Positions 7,017 through 16,082 are shown, numbered from the stretch's first letter. The stretch: DNA of 32,643 nucleotides from an uncultured Desulfosoma sp. (GCA_937960435.1 CALGPN010000053.1:1-32643); one strand, 5' to 3'. Notes: generated from the letters alone by a model not told the origin. Program-made: numbers and translations.

Positions 7017-8726
7017 ATGAGCCTCACTCCCAAGGAAAGGCTGATTCGGAACCTTCAGATCGGCTGCGGGAAACCCCGACCGGTGCGAGCCCCACGCGGG
7101 ACCGAACTCCATTGCCAAGGCTGGCATCAGGAAGCGGCTCTGCGCATGCTGTGCAACAATCTGGACCCCGAGACGGGAGAAAAACCGGATGAGCTCATCG
7201 TCTACGGCGGAACGGGGAAAGCCGCCCGAAACTGGGCCTGTTTCGACGCCCTCGTTCGGTGCCTTCTGGATCTGGAAAACGACGAAACCCTTTTGGTCCA
7301 ATCCGGAAAACCCGTCGGGATCGTGAAAACCTACCCCACATCCCCTCGCGTGCTCATCGCCAACGCCAACCTGGTGCCCGCATGGGCCACATGGGAGTAT
7401 TTCCACGACCTGGAAGCCAAAGGGCTCATCATGTTCGGCCAAATGACGGCCGGATCCTGGATCTACATCGGCACTCAGGGGATTCTCCAAGGGACCTACG
7501 AAACCTTCGCGGCGCTCGCGGAAAAGCATTTCGGCGGGTCCTTGGCCGGAAAGATCACGGTCACGGGCGGTTTGGGCGGCATGGGCGGGGCCCAACCTCT
7601 GGCCATCACCATGAACGAAGGGGTGGCCCTGTGCGTGGAAGTGGATCGGGCGCGAATTCAAAGGCGCCTGGACACCCGCTACCTGGACGTCATGGTGGAC
7701 GACCTCGGCCGGGCCGTCGCCATGGCCCGGGAAGCCGCCGACGCCCAAAAACCCCTCTCCATCGGCCTTTTGGGAAACTGCGCCGACATTCTTCCCAAAA
7801 TGATCGCCATGGGGTTCATCCCCCATGTGGTGACGGACCAAACCAGCGCCCACGATGAGCTGAACGGCTACGTCCCGGCGGGCGTTCCCTATGAAGAGGC
7901 TCTTCAGCTTCGAAAAACCGATCCCAAGCGTTACAGGGACATGGCTCTGGACTCCATGGCGGTTCACTGCCGAGCCATCCTCGAGATGATGCACCGCGGC
8001 GCCGTGGCCTTCGACTACGGCAACAACCTGAGGGGCCAGGCTTTGAAGCGCGGCGTCCACAACGCCTTCGATTACCCCGGTTTCGTCCCGGCTTATATTC
8101 GCCCCTTGTTCTGCGAGGGCGAAGGCCCCTTCCGATGGGTGGCCCTCTCCGGCGACCCCCAGGACATCGTCGTGACCGATCAGGCCCTCATGGAAGCCTT
8201 TCCGGAAAAGACCCGCATGGTGCGGTGGCTCCGCATGGCCGAAGCCCGTGTAGCCCACATGGGGCTTCCCGCCCGCATCTGCTGGCTCGGGTACGGCGAA
8301 CGGGACAAGGCGGGAAAAATTTTTAACGACCTCGTGCGCACCGGGGCCGTCAAAGCCCCCATCGTCATCGGCCGTGATCACCTGGACTGCGGTTCCGTGG
8401 CCTCCCCTTACCGGGAAACGGAAGCCATGAAGGACGGATCCGATGCCGTCGCCGACTGGCCCTTGCTCAACGCCATGGTGAACACGGCTTCCGGGGCCAG
8501 TTGGGTGAGCTTCCACCACGGCGGTGGGGTTGGTATCGGCTACGCGCTCCATGCCGGCCAAGTGACCGTGGCGGACGGAACCCAAGAAGGGGAGCTTCGA
8601 GTGACCACGGTGCTGCGAAACGACCCTGCCACCGGCATCATCCGCCATGCCGATGCGGGTTATGAACGCGCGATCCGGACGGCCCGGGAACGGGGCGTCA
8701 AAATCTCCATGCTCCCCAGAACATGA
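7017..8726 (+). CDS. hutU: urocanate hydratase
   Basis: Converts urocanate to 4-imidazolone-5-propionate, the second step of histidine degradation, using tightly bound NAD+ as an electrophile. The 569-residue product has the usual family length. Visible family blocks: [11 protein letters not shown] (63-73), the glycine-rich NAD segment [11 protein letters not shown] (183-193), PARICWLG with the probable active-site Cys422, and [13 protein letters not shown] with RETEAM. The start is ATG 7017 behind AAGGAGGA; an in-frame extension to 6951 lacks a ribosome site and family similarity. It is first of the hut cluster, 20 bases before the formiminotransferase gene. The product is cytoplasmic. Confidence 0.97.
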   Translation: MSLTPKERLIRNLQIGCGKPRPVRAPRGTELHCQGWHQEAALRMLCNNLDPETGEKPDELIVYGGTGKAARNWACFDALVRCLLDLENDETLLVQSGKPVGIVKTYPTSPRVLIANANLVPAWATWEYFHDLEAKGLIMFGQMTAGSWIYIGTQGILQGTYETFAALAEKHFGGSLAGKITVTGGLGGMGGAQPLAITMNEGVALCVEVDRARIQRRLDTRYLDVMVDDLGRAVAMAREAADAQKPLSIGLLGNCADILPKMIAMGFIPHVVTDQTSAHDELNGYVPAGVPYEEALQLRKTDPKRYRDMALDSMAVHCRAILEMMHRGAVAFDYGNNLRGQALKRGVHNAFDYPGFVPAYIRPLFCEGEGPFRWVALSGDPQDIVVTDQALMEAFPEKTRMVRWLRMAEARVAHMGLPARICWLGYGERDKAGKIFNDLVRTGAVKAPIVIGRDHLDCGSVASPYRETEAMKDGSDAVADWPLLNAMVNTASGASWVSFHHGGGVGIGYALHAGQVTVADGTQEGELRVTTVLRNDPATGIIRHADAGYERAIRTARERGVKISMLPRT

Positions 8727-8746
8727 CACGGGGAGGGTGAAAAGAA

Positions 8747-9664
8747 ATGTCCCGAATGATCGAGTGTGTCCCCAATTTCAGTGAAGGCCGCCGCCGGGAT
8801 GTCATCGAAGCCATCGTGGAACCCTTTCGCCGAAGGCGCGGATGCGCTCTTTTGGACTATCGGGCGGACGCGGACCACAACCGGCTGGTGGTCAGCCTCG
8901 CCGGAGCCCCCGAACCCATCGAGGAGGCTCTGCTGGAAGCGGCCAAAACGGCCATCGCTCTCATCGACCTCAACCGTCACCGAGGGGCCCATCCCCGCAT
9001 CGGCGCCGTGGACGTCATCCCCTTCGTCCCCCTTCGCCACATTTCCATGGAAGACTGCGCGGCCTTGGCCCGTTCCTTTGGGGAACGCTATTTCGAAGAA
9101 ACGGGCGTTCCCGTCTATTTTTACGAAGAGGCGGCGGTTCGGCCCGAACGCCGCCGCTTGGAGACGGTGCGTCAAGGCCAATTTGAAGGCCTGAAAGAGG
9201 CGGTATCCGACCCGGAACGACACCCGGATATCGGTCCCCCGAGGCTGCATCCGACCGCGGGAGCCACCGTGATCGGCGCCCGGAAGATTTTGGTGGCTTT
9301 CAACGTCAACCTCGGCACAACGGATGGGCGCATCGCCAAAGAAATCGCCAAAGCCGTGCGCGCTTCCGGCGGCGGGCTCTGCCACGTCAAAGGCATTGGA
9401 TTGGCCTTGGAAGACCGGGGTCTGGTGCAGGTGAGCCTGAACGTGACGGACTACGAGAAAAACGCTCTGTACCGCGTGATGGAGCTCGTGCGCATGGAAG
9501 CGAGGCGCTGGGGTGTGCCCGTGGTGGAAACGGAAATCTACGGCATGGTGCCCGCCGCCGCCCTTTTGGAAAGTGCGGCATATTACCTCCAGTTGGCCGA
9601 TTTTTCTCTCGATCAGGTCATCGAATTAAAGCTTTTGGAAAAACTCGAGGGCGAACCCGAATGA
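8747..9664 (+). CDS. ftcD: glutamate formimidoyltransferase (monofunctional FtcD N-terminal type)
   Basis: Transfers the formimino group of N-formimino-L-glutamate to tetrahydrofolate, releasing glutamate. The protein is 305 residues and covers only the transferase half of the bifunctional mammalian enzyme. The family start MIECVPNFSEGR is present, and GAHPRIGAVDVIPFVP contains His82, the catalytic histidine position known from mammalian FtcD. A folate-binding-type GLCHVKGIGL segment follows. It has a GGGAGGGTG ribosome site, and its stop overlaps the hutI start (ATGA), implying coupled translation. The deaminase half is encoded separately at 11149-11787. Confidence 0.95.
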   Translation: MSRMIECVPNFSEGRRRDVIEAIVEPFRRRRGCALLDYRADADHNRLVVSLAGAPEPIEEALLEAAKTAIALIDLNRHRGAHPRIGAVDVIPFVPLRHISMEDCAALARSFGERYFEETGVPVYFYEEAAVRPERRRLETVRQGQFEGLKEAVSDPERHPDIGPPRLHPTAGATVIGARKILVAFNVNLGTTDGRIAKEIAKAVRASGGGLCHVKGIGLALEDRGLVQVSLNVTDYEKNALYRVMELVRMEARRWGVPVVETEIYGMVPAAALLESAAYYLQLADFSLDQVIELKLLEKLEGEPE

Positions 9665-10908
9665 TCACCAAACTCTTTCGAAACGCCGCCGTCTTCACGC
9701 CGGAAGACGGTGGAAAACCCAGGGCCGGGCCGGACCAAGGGCGGATCCGCGCGGTGCCCAAAGGAGCCCTTCTGTGCCGAAACGGGCGAGTCGCCGCCCT
9801 GGGTCCTGAAAAAGACGTCCTGAAAGCTCTTCACGCCGACGATGTGGACCTGGAAGTGGACCTGGAAGGGCGGTGTGTCCTCCCCGGCTTTGTGGATCCG
9901 CACACTCACTTGTGTTTCGTGGAAACACGCGAACAGGAATTTTCCCTTCGACTGCAGGGCGTGGAATATCTGGAGATTTTGCGCCGAGGTGGAGGCATCC
10001 TCTCCACAGTGCGATCGGTTCGAAAAAGCGATGAGGAAACGCTTTTCCGGGCGACCCGGGAAAGAGTTTTGCGGGCCCTGCGCTTCGGCACGACCACCCT
10101 GGAAATCAAAAGCGGCTACGGACTGGAGACGCCGACCGAACTGAAAATGCTTCGCGTAATCCGCCGCATCGGCCGGGAAACACCCCTGGATGTGGTGGCG
10201 ACTTTCATGGGCGCCCATGCCGTACCGGAAGAATACCGAAACCGAACCGACGACTACGTGGACGCGATCGTTCGGGACATGATCCCGGAAGTGGCTCGTC
10301 AAGGGATCGCTCGGTTCTGCGATGTGTTCTGCGAACAAGGGGTGTTTTCCGTCGCCCAGAGCCGAAGGATCCTCCGGGCGGCTCTGGCGGCGGGCCTCGG
10401 GGCCAAGATCCATGCCGATGAAGTTCATGACCTGGGCGGGGCGGCTCTGGCGGCCGAAATCGGCGCCCTTTCCGCCGAACACCTCCTGGCGGCTTCGGAG
10501 GCTTCCCTCAAGGCCATGGCCCAGGCGGGAACCATCGGCGTCGTGCTGCCGGCAACGGCCTACAGCCTGCGAAAACCCTTCGCCAAGGCCCGCACCATGA
10601 TCGAGCTCGGCGTGCCCGTCGCTTTGGCCACGGACGGCAACCCGGGATCTTCCTACACCGAATCCATGCCTTTCGTTTTTGGGCTGGCCGTCCTCTCGAT
10701 GGGTCTTTCCGTGGAAGAAGCCCTGACCGCCGCAACGCTCAATGCGGCCTACGCCATCGCTACGGCCGATCGCGTCGGAAGCCTGGATGTGGGCAAGCAG
10801 GCGGATTTTCTCGTTCTGGAAGGCGAAACCCCGGCGGTTGTCCCTTATCATGCCGGCGCCAACCCCGTTGCGGCCGTCTACAAGAAAGGAGAACTGTGTT
10901 TCGGGTGA
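9661..10908 (+). CDS. hutI: imidazolonepropionase
   Basis: Hydrolyses imidazolone-5-propionate to N-formimino-L-glutamate, the step between HutU and FtcD. The 415-residue protein is an amidohydrolase-fold metalloenzyme. Metal ligands are seen in FVDPHTH (His81, His83), KIHADEVHDLGG and ATDGNPGSS (Asp). The segments LRRGGGILSTVRS and GAHAVPEEYR are typical of HutI. The family usually has a DxNPGS motif; here it reads DGNPGS. The start overlaps the ftcD stop. The 240-base gap after it, before the cyclodeaminase gene, contains no gene but a small hairpin at 11023-11040. Confidence 0.96.
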   Translation: MITKLFRNAAVFTPEDGGKPRAGPDQGRIRAVPKGALLCRNGRVAALGPEKDVLKALHADDVDLEVDLEGRCVLPGFVDPHTHLCFVETREQEFSLRLQGVEYLEILRRGGGILSTVRSVRKSDEETLFRATRERVLRALRFGTTTLEIKSGYGLETPTELKMLRVIRRIGRETPLDVVATFMGAHAVPEEYRNRTDDYVDAIVRDMIPEVARQGIARFCDVFCEQGVFSVAQSRRILRAALAAGLGAKIHADEVHDLGGAALAAEIGALSAEHLLAASEASLKAMAQAGTIGVVLPATAYSLRKPFAKARTMIELGVPVALATDGNPGSSYTESMPFVFGLAVLSMGLSVEEALTAATLNAAYAIATADRVGSLDVGKQADFLVLEGETPAVVPYHAGANPVAAVYKKGELCFG

Positions 10909-11148
10909 CCGCCGTCGCAAGTTCCCCAACAAAGCCCATGCCCCCGGCGACGCCCTTCCGGCGCTTTTCTGAGGGCGGTTTGGGGGTCCGTGCTTCGAGA
11001 ACCGGAAACGGCTTTGAGGAAAGTGGAAAAAAGCTTCCACGGGGAGGGTGTGAGGCGGGCATCGGAAAGGAACGTAAGCTTTGAAACCCCAAAGGACGAA
11101 ATCTCAGGGGGAAAAGGCCGCCCGTCACGAATCAGAGAAGGAGTCCCC

Positions 11149-11787
11149 ATGACCCAACGCCTGACACGATTGCCTGTGGACGATTTTCTTCAAAGACTGG
11201 CGTCGGCCGACCCCGTTCCAGGCGGAGGCAGCACGGCGGCCTTGGCCGGGGCCATCGCCGCAGCGCTCGTGACCATGGTGGCGCGCCTGACCGTCCGCAA
11301 CGAAAAATTTCAGGATCGACGGCCCGTTTTGATCCCCGTGGAAGAACGCGCCGCCTCGCTCATTCGGGCTTTCGAAGACCTTGTGCAAAGGGATACGGAC
11401 GCATATCAGGCCGTCATCCAGACTTACCGGCTCCCTAAGGAAACCCTGGAAGAAAAATCGGTGCGGGCCGAGGCGATCCAAAAAGCCGTCAAAGAGGCCG
11501 CGCAGGTGCCCTTAGAAACTCTTTGGGCCTTGGAACGGCTTGTGTACGATGCCGCCGAAGTCCTCCGTTTCGGGAACCCCAAAGCGGCCAGCGACGCCGG
11601 AGCCGCCCTCCAGCTGATTCGATCCGCCGCCGCCATCGCCGCCTACAACGTCTGGATCAACCTTCCGGGCATTCACGACCCCGCTTTCGTCGCCGAAGCG
11701 CGATCTCATGTGGACAGGGCCCTGCGAAAAATCGAAGCCGCGGCTTCCCAAGGCCACACCGCGCTCGCGAAAGACCTCACCGCCTGA
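11149..11787 (+). CDS. fchA: formiminotetrahydrofolate cyclodeaminase
   Basis: Cyclises 5-formimino-THF to 5,10-methenyl-THF with release of ammonia, feeding the one-carbon pool. The product is 212 residues, matching the C-terminal half of bifunctional FTCD. The N-terminal PVPGGGSTAALAGAIAAAL is the family hallmark; the rest is a helical bundle with AAYNVWINLPGI near the end. ATG 11149 follows GAGAAGGAGTCCCC and is preferred to in-frame extensions up to 10990. It is probably co-transcribed with hutU-ftcD-hutI despite the 240-base gap, although a separate promoter cannot be excluded. Next comes a convergent toxin gene. Confidence 0.94.
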   Translation: MTQRLTRLPVDDFLQRLASADPVPGGGSTAALAGAIAAALVTMVARLTVRNEKFQDRRPVLIPVEERAASLIRAFEDLVQRDTDAYQAVIQTYRLPKETLEEKSVRAEAIQKAVKEAAQVPLETLWALERLVYDAAEVLRFGNPKAASDAGAALQLIRSAAAIAAYNVWINLPGIHDPAFVAEARSHVDRALRKIEAAASQGHTALAKDLTA

Positions 11788-11838
11788 GCCCACACCCCTT
11801 CCGGCACCCCTTTTCCCATTCAAGGCGGCCGCCGCCCT

Positions 11839-12504
11839 TTACGGGCTCAGCAATCGTTCATGATCGCTTCCCGCGCGAATCTCATCAATAATTCTGGGAA
11901 ATTCCGCATCGAAAGGATCGAGAAACGCAGGATCCAAAAGATCGAGACGTTCCAAAAGGTTTCTGGGGAATGTCTTTAACCGCACAATCAGGTCATCGAT
12001 GGAAAAGAAGGCCTTCTTCAAGGCCGCCTGAAGAATGTCGTTCCACGAAAAAGAATGATATTTCCATATGAGATAGATGTCGAAGACGTCCTTGGGGTCG
12101 TCCCTTCCGACAACGGCCGTAATTTTGTTGCATAGAATGTTTTCTATGTTATCGATGACATATCCGAGCGGTGTGACGATCACGTCCTTATATCTCGGGC
12201 TGTGTTCGTTGATGAAGTCCACTTGGAGTTGTTCGTTGATTCTCCATCGCGTGAAATCTTTCGATTCCACTTCGACTTTCAAAGAAAAAACATCGAGCAT
12301 TCGCCTTCTGATGGTACGCACCGCAAAAGCATATCGCGGGGACCCGTCTGCGAAAAAATCGAGATCGTCCGAATACCGCTTCGGAAAATAAAAGCGACTC
12401 AGACACGTGCCCCCTGTCAGGTAGAATAGGTTCTCGGTCTTGAAGACCACACGGAAAACCTCATCCTGCAGGGCATACATTTCTTTGTAATCTATGTGAT
12501 CCAT
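11839..12504 (-). CDS. nucleotidyltransferase toxin, AbiEii/AbiGii family
   Basis: This 221-residue protein has the DNA-polymerase-beta-like nucleotidyltransferase signature of AbiEii/MenT-type toxins: YLTGGTCLSRFYF (GG at 31-32), then RYSDDLDFF with the catalytic acid pair Asp47/Asp49, and later GRDDPKDVFDIYLIW. Family members transfer nucleotides to tRNA or other targets and are neutralised by a partner. The upstream gene (12492-12800) overlaps its start by 13 bases and is the likely antitoxin. The pair is AT-richer than its neighbours, suggesting acquisition. It is convergent with fchA. Confidence 0.88.
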   Translation of the reverse strand: MDHIDYKEMYALQDEVFRVVFKTENLFYLTGGTCLSRFYFPKRYSDDLDFFADGSPRYAFAVRTIRRRMLDVFSLKVEVESKDFTRWRINEQLQVDFINEHSPRYKDVIVTPLGYVIDNIENILCNKITAVVGRDDPKDVFDIYLIWKYHSFSWNDILQAALKKAFFSIDDLIVRLKTFPRNLLERLDLLDPAFLDPFDAEFPRIIDEIRAGSDHERLLSP

Positions 12505-12800
12505 AACAACTCATCAATCACCAAATCTTTGTCAAAGAAAAACACCTCCACCAAGTTTTTCCTCTTGGCGGCGTGCTCTCGATTAAATTGGGGAAGCTTG
12601 TAGTTTTCGACAAGTTCTTTTAAATCATCCAAATCAAATATGGATATGTCGTTAAGAAGGTGGGTGCTATTGAGCAAAATTTTCTCAAAGATGAATCTCT
12701 TCTCCTCCCTGTTTCCTGCGCGTGCCATACGGAGAATGTCTTGGGGCGTCATTGTGGTTTCCCAGAAACATTCTCTGCGGATGCGGTCCAAATCCGGCAT
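12492..12800 (-). CDS. putative antitoxin partner of AbiEii-family toxin
   Basis: This 102-residue protein reads MPDLDRIRRECFWETTMTPQ at the start and then ILRMARAGNREEKRFIFEKI. This matches the small helical proteins commonly encoded directly before AbiEii-type nucleotidyltransferases. ATG 12800 is chosen because GAGGGAAAGCG precedes it; an upstream in-frame ATG at 12875 lacks a ribosome site. The 3' end overlaps the toxin gene by 13 bases. No DNA-binding domain is evident. Bases 12601-12660 hold only 18 G/C of 60 by hand count, against 41 of 60 in a hutI line (10381-10440), consistent with horizontal transfer. Antitoxin function is inferred from context. Confidence 0.75.
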   Translation of the reverse strand: MPDLDRIRRECFWETTMTPQDILRMARAGNREEKRFIFEKILLNSTHLLNDISIFDLDDLKELVENYKLPQFNREHAAKRKNLVEVFFFDKDLVIDELLWIT

Positions 12801-12906
12801 CGCTTTCCCTCGAGGATCCAGTGGAATAATTGGGTTCCGTGTTTTCTTGGAAGGTCCAAGGCCTTCTTGTTCCATGCTTATCGGAATCCGCGGATCTTAG
12901 GAAGAT

Positions 12907-12936
12907 GAAAAAGAGGGCGCCTCACCGGATGAGGCG
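12907..12936 (-). terminator. rho-independent terminator of the ABC exporter operon
   Basis: On the minus strand a 7-bp stem CGCCTCA/TGAGGCG closes a 5-base loop and is followed by CCCTCTTTTTC. The stop codon of the permease gene (12922-12924) lies inside the stem, so the terminator overlaps the coding end. Confidence 0.8.
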
Positions 12937-13707
12937 TCGCTTCATGGCCCCAACGGCCAGGACCACGAACACGGCGGAAAAAACCCCTAGATAGGCGCCG
13001 CTGCCCGCCGTGGAAGATTCCCAGGCGTGGATCTGCACCCGGCGGCAGAGTTCCACGAGATGGTACAGAGGAAAGACTTGGGCGGCCGCCGCGGCCCACC
13101 CCGGCAGGGACGAGACGGGGAAAAAGGTCCCCGAAAAGAGAAACATGGGGGTAATCAAGAGAAAGACCGGGAGATTGAACATTTCGATGTGGGGCGTGAT
13201 CCCGGTCAACCACAATCCCAGGGCGCCGAAAGCCAGCCCCCCGACGAAGGCGATGGGAAGAACCGTCGCCACGGACCAAGGGTCCACGAAACCCAAGACG
13301 GCCAGCACAGCACTCATCAGCGCGGCGGCAACAACGGATTTGGAAGCGCTCCAGACGATCTCGCCGATCATGATTTCTTCCAAACTGAGAGGTGTGGCCA
13401 GCATGCCGTCGAAGGTCTTTTGGTAATACATGCGGACAAACGAGGCATAGGTCGTTTCGAAAAAGGCGTTATTCATGACGGCTGTAGCCACCAAGCCGGG
13501 GGCGATGAAGGTCGGGTAATCGAACTTCCGGCCCCCGTAGGCTATCTCGCCCACAAAGCCGCTCAGCCCCAAACCGAAAGCGGCCACAAAAAAAAGCGGC
13601 TCCAGAAGAGGGGTCAGGAAACTCACTTTCCATATGCGGCGATACGTCCAGAGGTTTCGCCGCCACACCTTGACGAACCGCCACGAAACAGCCCCCAGGT
13701 CCATCAT
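12922..13707 (-). CDS. ABC-2 type permease, NodJ-like
   Basis: This is a 261-residue inner-membrane protein with about six hydrophobic segments, typical of ABC-2 exporters. Family features include SFLTPLLEPLFFVAAFGLGL near the N-terminus and FSGTFFPVSSLPGW before the last membrane segments, as in the NodJ/lipooligosaccharide subgroup. The start is the ATG that overlaps the ATPase stop (ATGA); longer reading to 13773 is an out-of-context extension. It forms an exporter with the ATPase encoded upstream. The substrate is unknown: NodIJ export lipo-oligosaccharides in rhizobia, but most bacterial relatives are uncharacterised. Confidence 0.9.
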   Translation of the reverse strand: MMDLGAVSWRFVKVWRRNLWTYRRIWKVSFLTPLLEPLFFVAAFGLGLSGFVGEIAYGGRKFDYPTFIAPGLVATAVMNNAFFETTYASFVRMYYQKTFDGMLATPLSLEEIMIGEIVWSASKSVVAAALMSAVLAVLGFVDPWSVATVLPIAFVGGLAFGALGLWLTGITPHIEMFNLPVFLLITPMFLFSGTFFPVSSLPGWAAAAAQVFPLYHLVELCRRVQIHAWESSTAGSGAYLGVFSAVFVVLAVGAMKRRLIR

Positions 13708-14615
13708 TCCCGAAGCTCTCTTCCCGTCAGCCGCAGAAACACATCCTCCAGGGTGCTTCGGCGCCACGTGCACTGCCGAACGCAGAACCGAGTCCGCACG
13801 ATCTCGAGAATGGAAGACCCCTCCGGCACATAGAGGATGAGACGATCCCCCAGATCGTCATATTCCAGACGGTTTTCCGTCACATACCGCCGCAGGGCCG
13901 CATCCGGTCCGCCCACTTCCAGAACTTCGGCCCCGGCGTAACGCGCCACCAGATCTCCCGGCGCTCCTTCCACCAAGATCTTGCCGTGATCGATGATGAC
14001 CAACCGATCACAGAGCCGGGCCGCTTCTTCCATGTAATGGGTGGTCAGAAGCACCGTGAGGCCTTCCGCCTTGAGGGATTCCAGCCTCTCCCATAGGAGG
14101 TGGCGGCTTTGGGGGTCGAGGCCCGTGGTGGGTTCGTCCAAAATGAGGAGTTCCGGGCGGTTGATGAGGGCTCGGGCCAAAATCAACCGCCGGGCCATGC
14201 CCCCGGAAAGATCCGCGACTTTCGCATCTTTCTTGTGATTCAAGGCGAAAAATTCCAGAAGCTCCGAAGCCCGAACCTTGGCTTCGGCCAAAGGAATCCC
14301 GAAATAGCCCGCAAAAATCCAGAGATTTTCCTGGACGCTCAAGTCCGGATCCAGAGTGTTTTCCTGGTGGCAGACGCCGATCCGGGCCTTGACGGCCCGC
14401 CACCGGGTGCGGATGTCCATCCCGAACACCCGGACGGTGCCGGAAGTCGGGGGGGAAAAACCGTAAAGAGCCCGAATGGTCGTGCTTTTTCCGGCGCCGT
14501 TGGGTCCGAGCAGCCCGAAGAACTCGCCACGCCCCACAGTGAAGGAAACCCCGTCCACCGCCGTGAGATCGCGAAAGCGCTTGACCAGATTTTCCACCGC
14601 AACTACCGCACTCAC
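13704..14615 (-). CDS. ABC transporter ATP-binding protein, NodI-like
   Basis: This ATPase energises the permease at 12922-13707. All motifs are intact: Walker A GPNGAGKSTT, signature LSGGMARR, Walker B LLILDEPTTGLD and H-loop TTHYMEEA. A C-terminal domain of about 80 residues ends STLEDVFLRLTGREL, typical of NodI and drug-export ATPases. I favour the GTG at 14615 (VSAVVAVENLVKRF), which matches the usual family start and is preceded by GTGGGGTGG. ATGs at 14651 and 14672 are in frame and possible. The product is 303 residues with this start. Translation is coupled to the permease by a 4-base overlap. Confidence 0.9.
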   Translation of the reverse strand: MSAVVAVENLVKRFRDLTAVDGVSFTVGRGEFFGLLGPNGAGKSTTIRALYGFSPPTSGTVRVFGMDIRTRWRAVKARIGVCHQENTLDPDLSVQENLWIFAGYFGIPLAEAKVRASELLEFFALNHKKDAKVADLSGGMARRLILARALINRPELLILDEPTTGLDPQSRHLLWERLESLKAEGLTVLLTTHYMEEAARLCDRLVIIDHGKILVEGAPGDLVARYAGAEVLEVGGPDAALRRYVTENRLEYDDLGDRLILYVPEGSSILEIVRTRFCVRQCTWRRSTLEDVFLRLTGRELRE

Positions 14616-14666
14616 CAGCCCGACCACCCCACAGCCCGACCATCCGGGCATTCGGTTTGAAATTCT

Positions 14667-14710
14667 AGACAAGACAAGCCGGCGTTTCCCACGAAGATGG
14701 ACCCGCCGGC
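14667..14710 (-). terminator. candidate terminator downstream of the DUF1269 gene
   Basis: On the minus strand GCCGGCG (14710-14704) pairs with CGCCGGC (14684-14678) across a 19-base loop and is followed by TTGTCTTGTCT. The loop is long and the T-run broken, so efficiency is doubtful. The position, just after the gene ending at 14727 and before the ABC ATPase gene, fits. Confidence 0.45.
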
Positions 14711-14726
14711 CCCCGTCGAAACCTCG

Positions 14727-15647
14727 TCACTCCTCGGCTTCAGGGGAAGACAACGCGTCTCGGAGTTGCTCCTCGCCTCGGGCGCTCAAGGACGTCACCA
14801 GCACCGTGCCGCCGATTTTTTTCAACGCATCGATCATTTCCTTGATTTTTGCGCTCCGCACAATGACCACCAAAGCCCAGGTGTCCGGAAGGACCGCACA
14901 CGCGAGATGCCGAACAAATTCGTCGTCTATCCCCACATGGGACAGGGTGAACCGGGCGCTTCCGGCTGCGGCCCCGGTCATGGTGCCGAGCGCCGCGCCC
15001 AAGACGGGGTGGAAAAAGAGAGAACCGATCAAAAGCCCGGCGATGCTTCCGACGGCCGTTTCCGTGACGCCCGAATGCTGCACGGGTTTCAGGGAAAGCC
15101 GTCCCTGAGCGTCCCGATGGAGCACGACTATTCCTTCCAGTTCCAGCGCCCCTTTGCGGTGCCAGGCTACCAATTCCTCGCGCAGCCTTTGGATGACGGC
15201 TTCCGTCTTGTCCCCCACCACGAAAAGGTGGCTATGGTGAGTCCTTTGCCACAAAGCGCGGGCCAGCTTGTGGGCCAGCCATTCCCGAAAATGGTCGGCG
15301 CCCTTCCAGGATTTCCCCAAAGCATCCACGAAATGGACGCTGTCGTCCCGCATGTCCAAGGCGACGTAGACATCGACCTCTTCTTGAATCTTTTCGACGG
15401 TGCGTGTGCCTTCCATGCCGATGATCACCCATTCTTTGGGAAACTGCGGAAACATGGTCCGGAAGGATTGCGTCGTGCCCACGGCGAAGTCGGCGTTGCC
15501 GAGGCCGGGAATCCACCCCGGCTCGGACAGGGGATCCGCAGAGAGGTGTTCGTCGTAGTGGGCCAACAATCCCTCATAACAAGGAGAAATATCGACGCCC
15601 AAAGTCTGCCGGAACCTCTTGGTGAAATCACTCATGGTTCCTCTCAT
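14727..15647 (-). CDS. DUF1269 protein with possible SUKH-like N-terminal domain
   Basis: A 306-residue protein. The C-terminal half (about 165-295) fits DUF1269: GIVVLHRDAQGRLSLKP, a glycine-rich hydrophobic hairpin (GSIAGLLIGSLFFHPVLGAA and on), then ALVVIVRS and a short alpha/beta end. This half probably inserts in or lies on the membrane. The N-terminal half has LGNADFAVGTTQSF, FPKEWVIIGMEG, VYVALDMR and VHFVDALGKSW, which resembles SMI1/KNR4 (SUKH) folds; this is a pattern call only. ATG 15647 is supported by GGAGGAGGG at spacing 9; ATG 15635 is the alternative. A TTGACT at 15727-15732 on the minus strand may be a -35 box, without a clear -10. Function unknown. Confidence 0.8.
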   Translation of the reverse strand: MRGTMSDFTKRFRQTLGVDISPCYEGLLAHYDEHLSADPLSEPGWIPGLGNADFAVGTTQSFRTMFPQFPKEWVIIGMEGTRTVEKIQEEVDVYVALDMRDDSVHFVDALGKSWKGADHFREWLAHKLARALWQRTHHSHLFVVGDKTEAVIQRLREELVAWHRKGALELEGIVVLHRDAQGRLSLKPVQHSGVTETAVGSIAGLLIGSLFFHPVLGAALGTMTGAAAGSARFTLSHVGIDDEFVRHLACAVLPDTWALVVIVRSAKIKEMIDALKKIGGTVLVTSLSARGEEQLRDALSSPEAEE

Positions 15648-16082
15648 TTCCGTGTCCCTCCTCCCCCCGCCTTAAAATAGTCCGAAAAGTGATGCGCCCG
15701 ATGCTTAGTGTCCATATCCTTTTTGAAGTCAATCTAAAAGATAAGGACGATCCTGGCGGCTGGAATCACAGCCTATTCGGTCAAACGGTGCCTCGGGTGT
15801 TTGTGAGCGCTCACTCTTTGCCGGATCGCCGGTTCACCCTCAAGGCCTTCAGGGCATATGGCCCCGGCCGTATCACAACGGAAAAACACTTCCCTTTCGA
15901 AGACTCGGCGCATCTGAATTGGGAGTCCGCGGTTCATCGGTCGGGAACAAGGCTGGAAACGAGACAGACGCCCCCTGAGCTCTTTTCGGCTCATTTGGGA
16001 GCCGTTTTCTCCTGCCGGGTTTCCGGGTGTGCCTTTTCCCCAAGAGTGGCGGGAGGCTCAGACATGGGGCTCATGGACTTTC
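15648..16082. other. intergenic region between DUF1269 gene and tRNA-Arg
   Basis: I see no credible gene in these 435 bases. A plus-strand open frame from 15689 runs through the antisense of the tRNA and has no ribosome site or family motif. The region must hold the promoter of the 14727-15647 gene. Confidence 0.6.

Noticed and set aside
6963-8729. 588-codon minus-strand frame opposite hutU
   Set aside because: It is the shadow of a conserved gene in GC-rich DNA; the sense strand gives a full-length urocanate hydratase.
9613-11040. 475-codon minus-strand frame opposite hutI
   Set aside because: It is antisense to a fully conserved amidohydrolase and has no recognisable domain or ribosome site.
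11023-11040. Hairpin GTGGAA/TTCCAC between hutI and fchA as a terminator
   Set aside because: The stem is only 6 bp and is followed by GGGGAGGG instead of a T-run, so it is not convincing.
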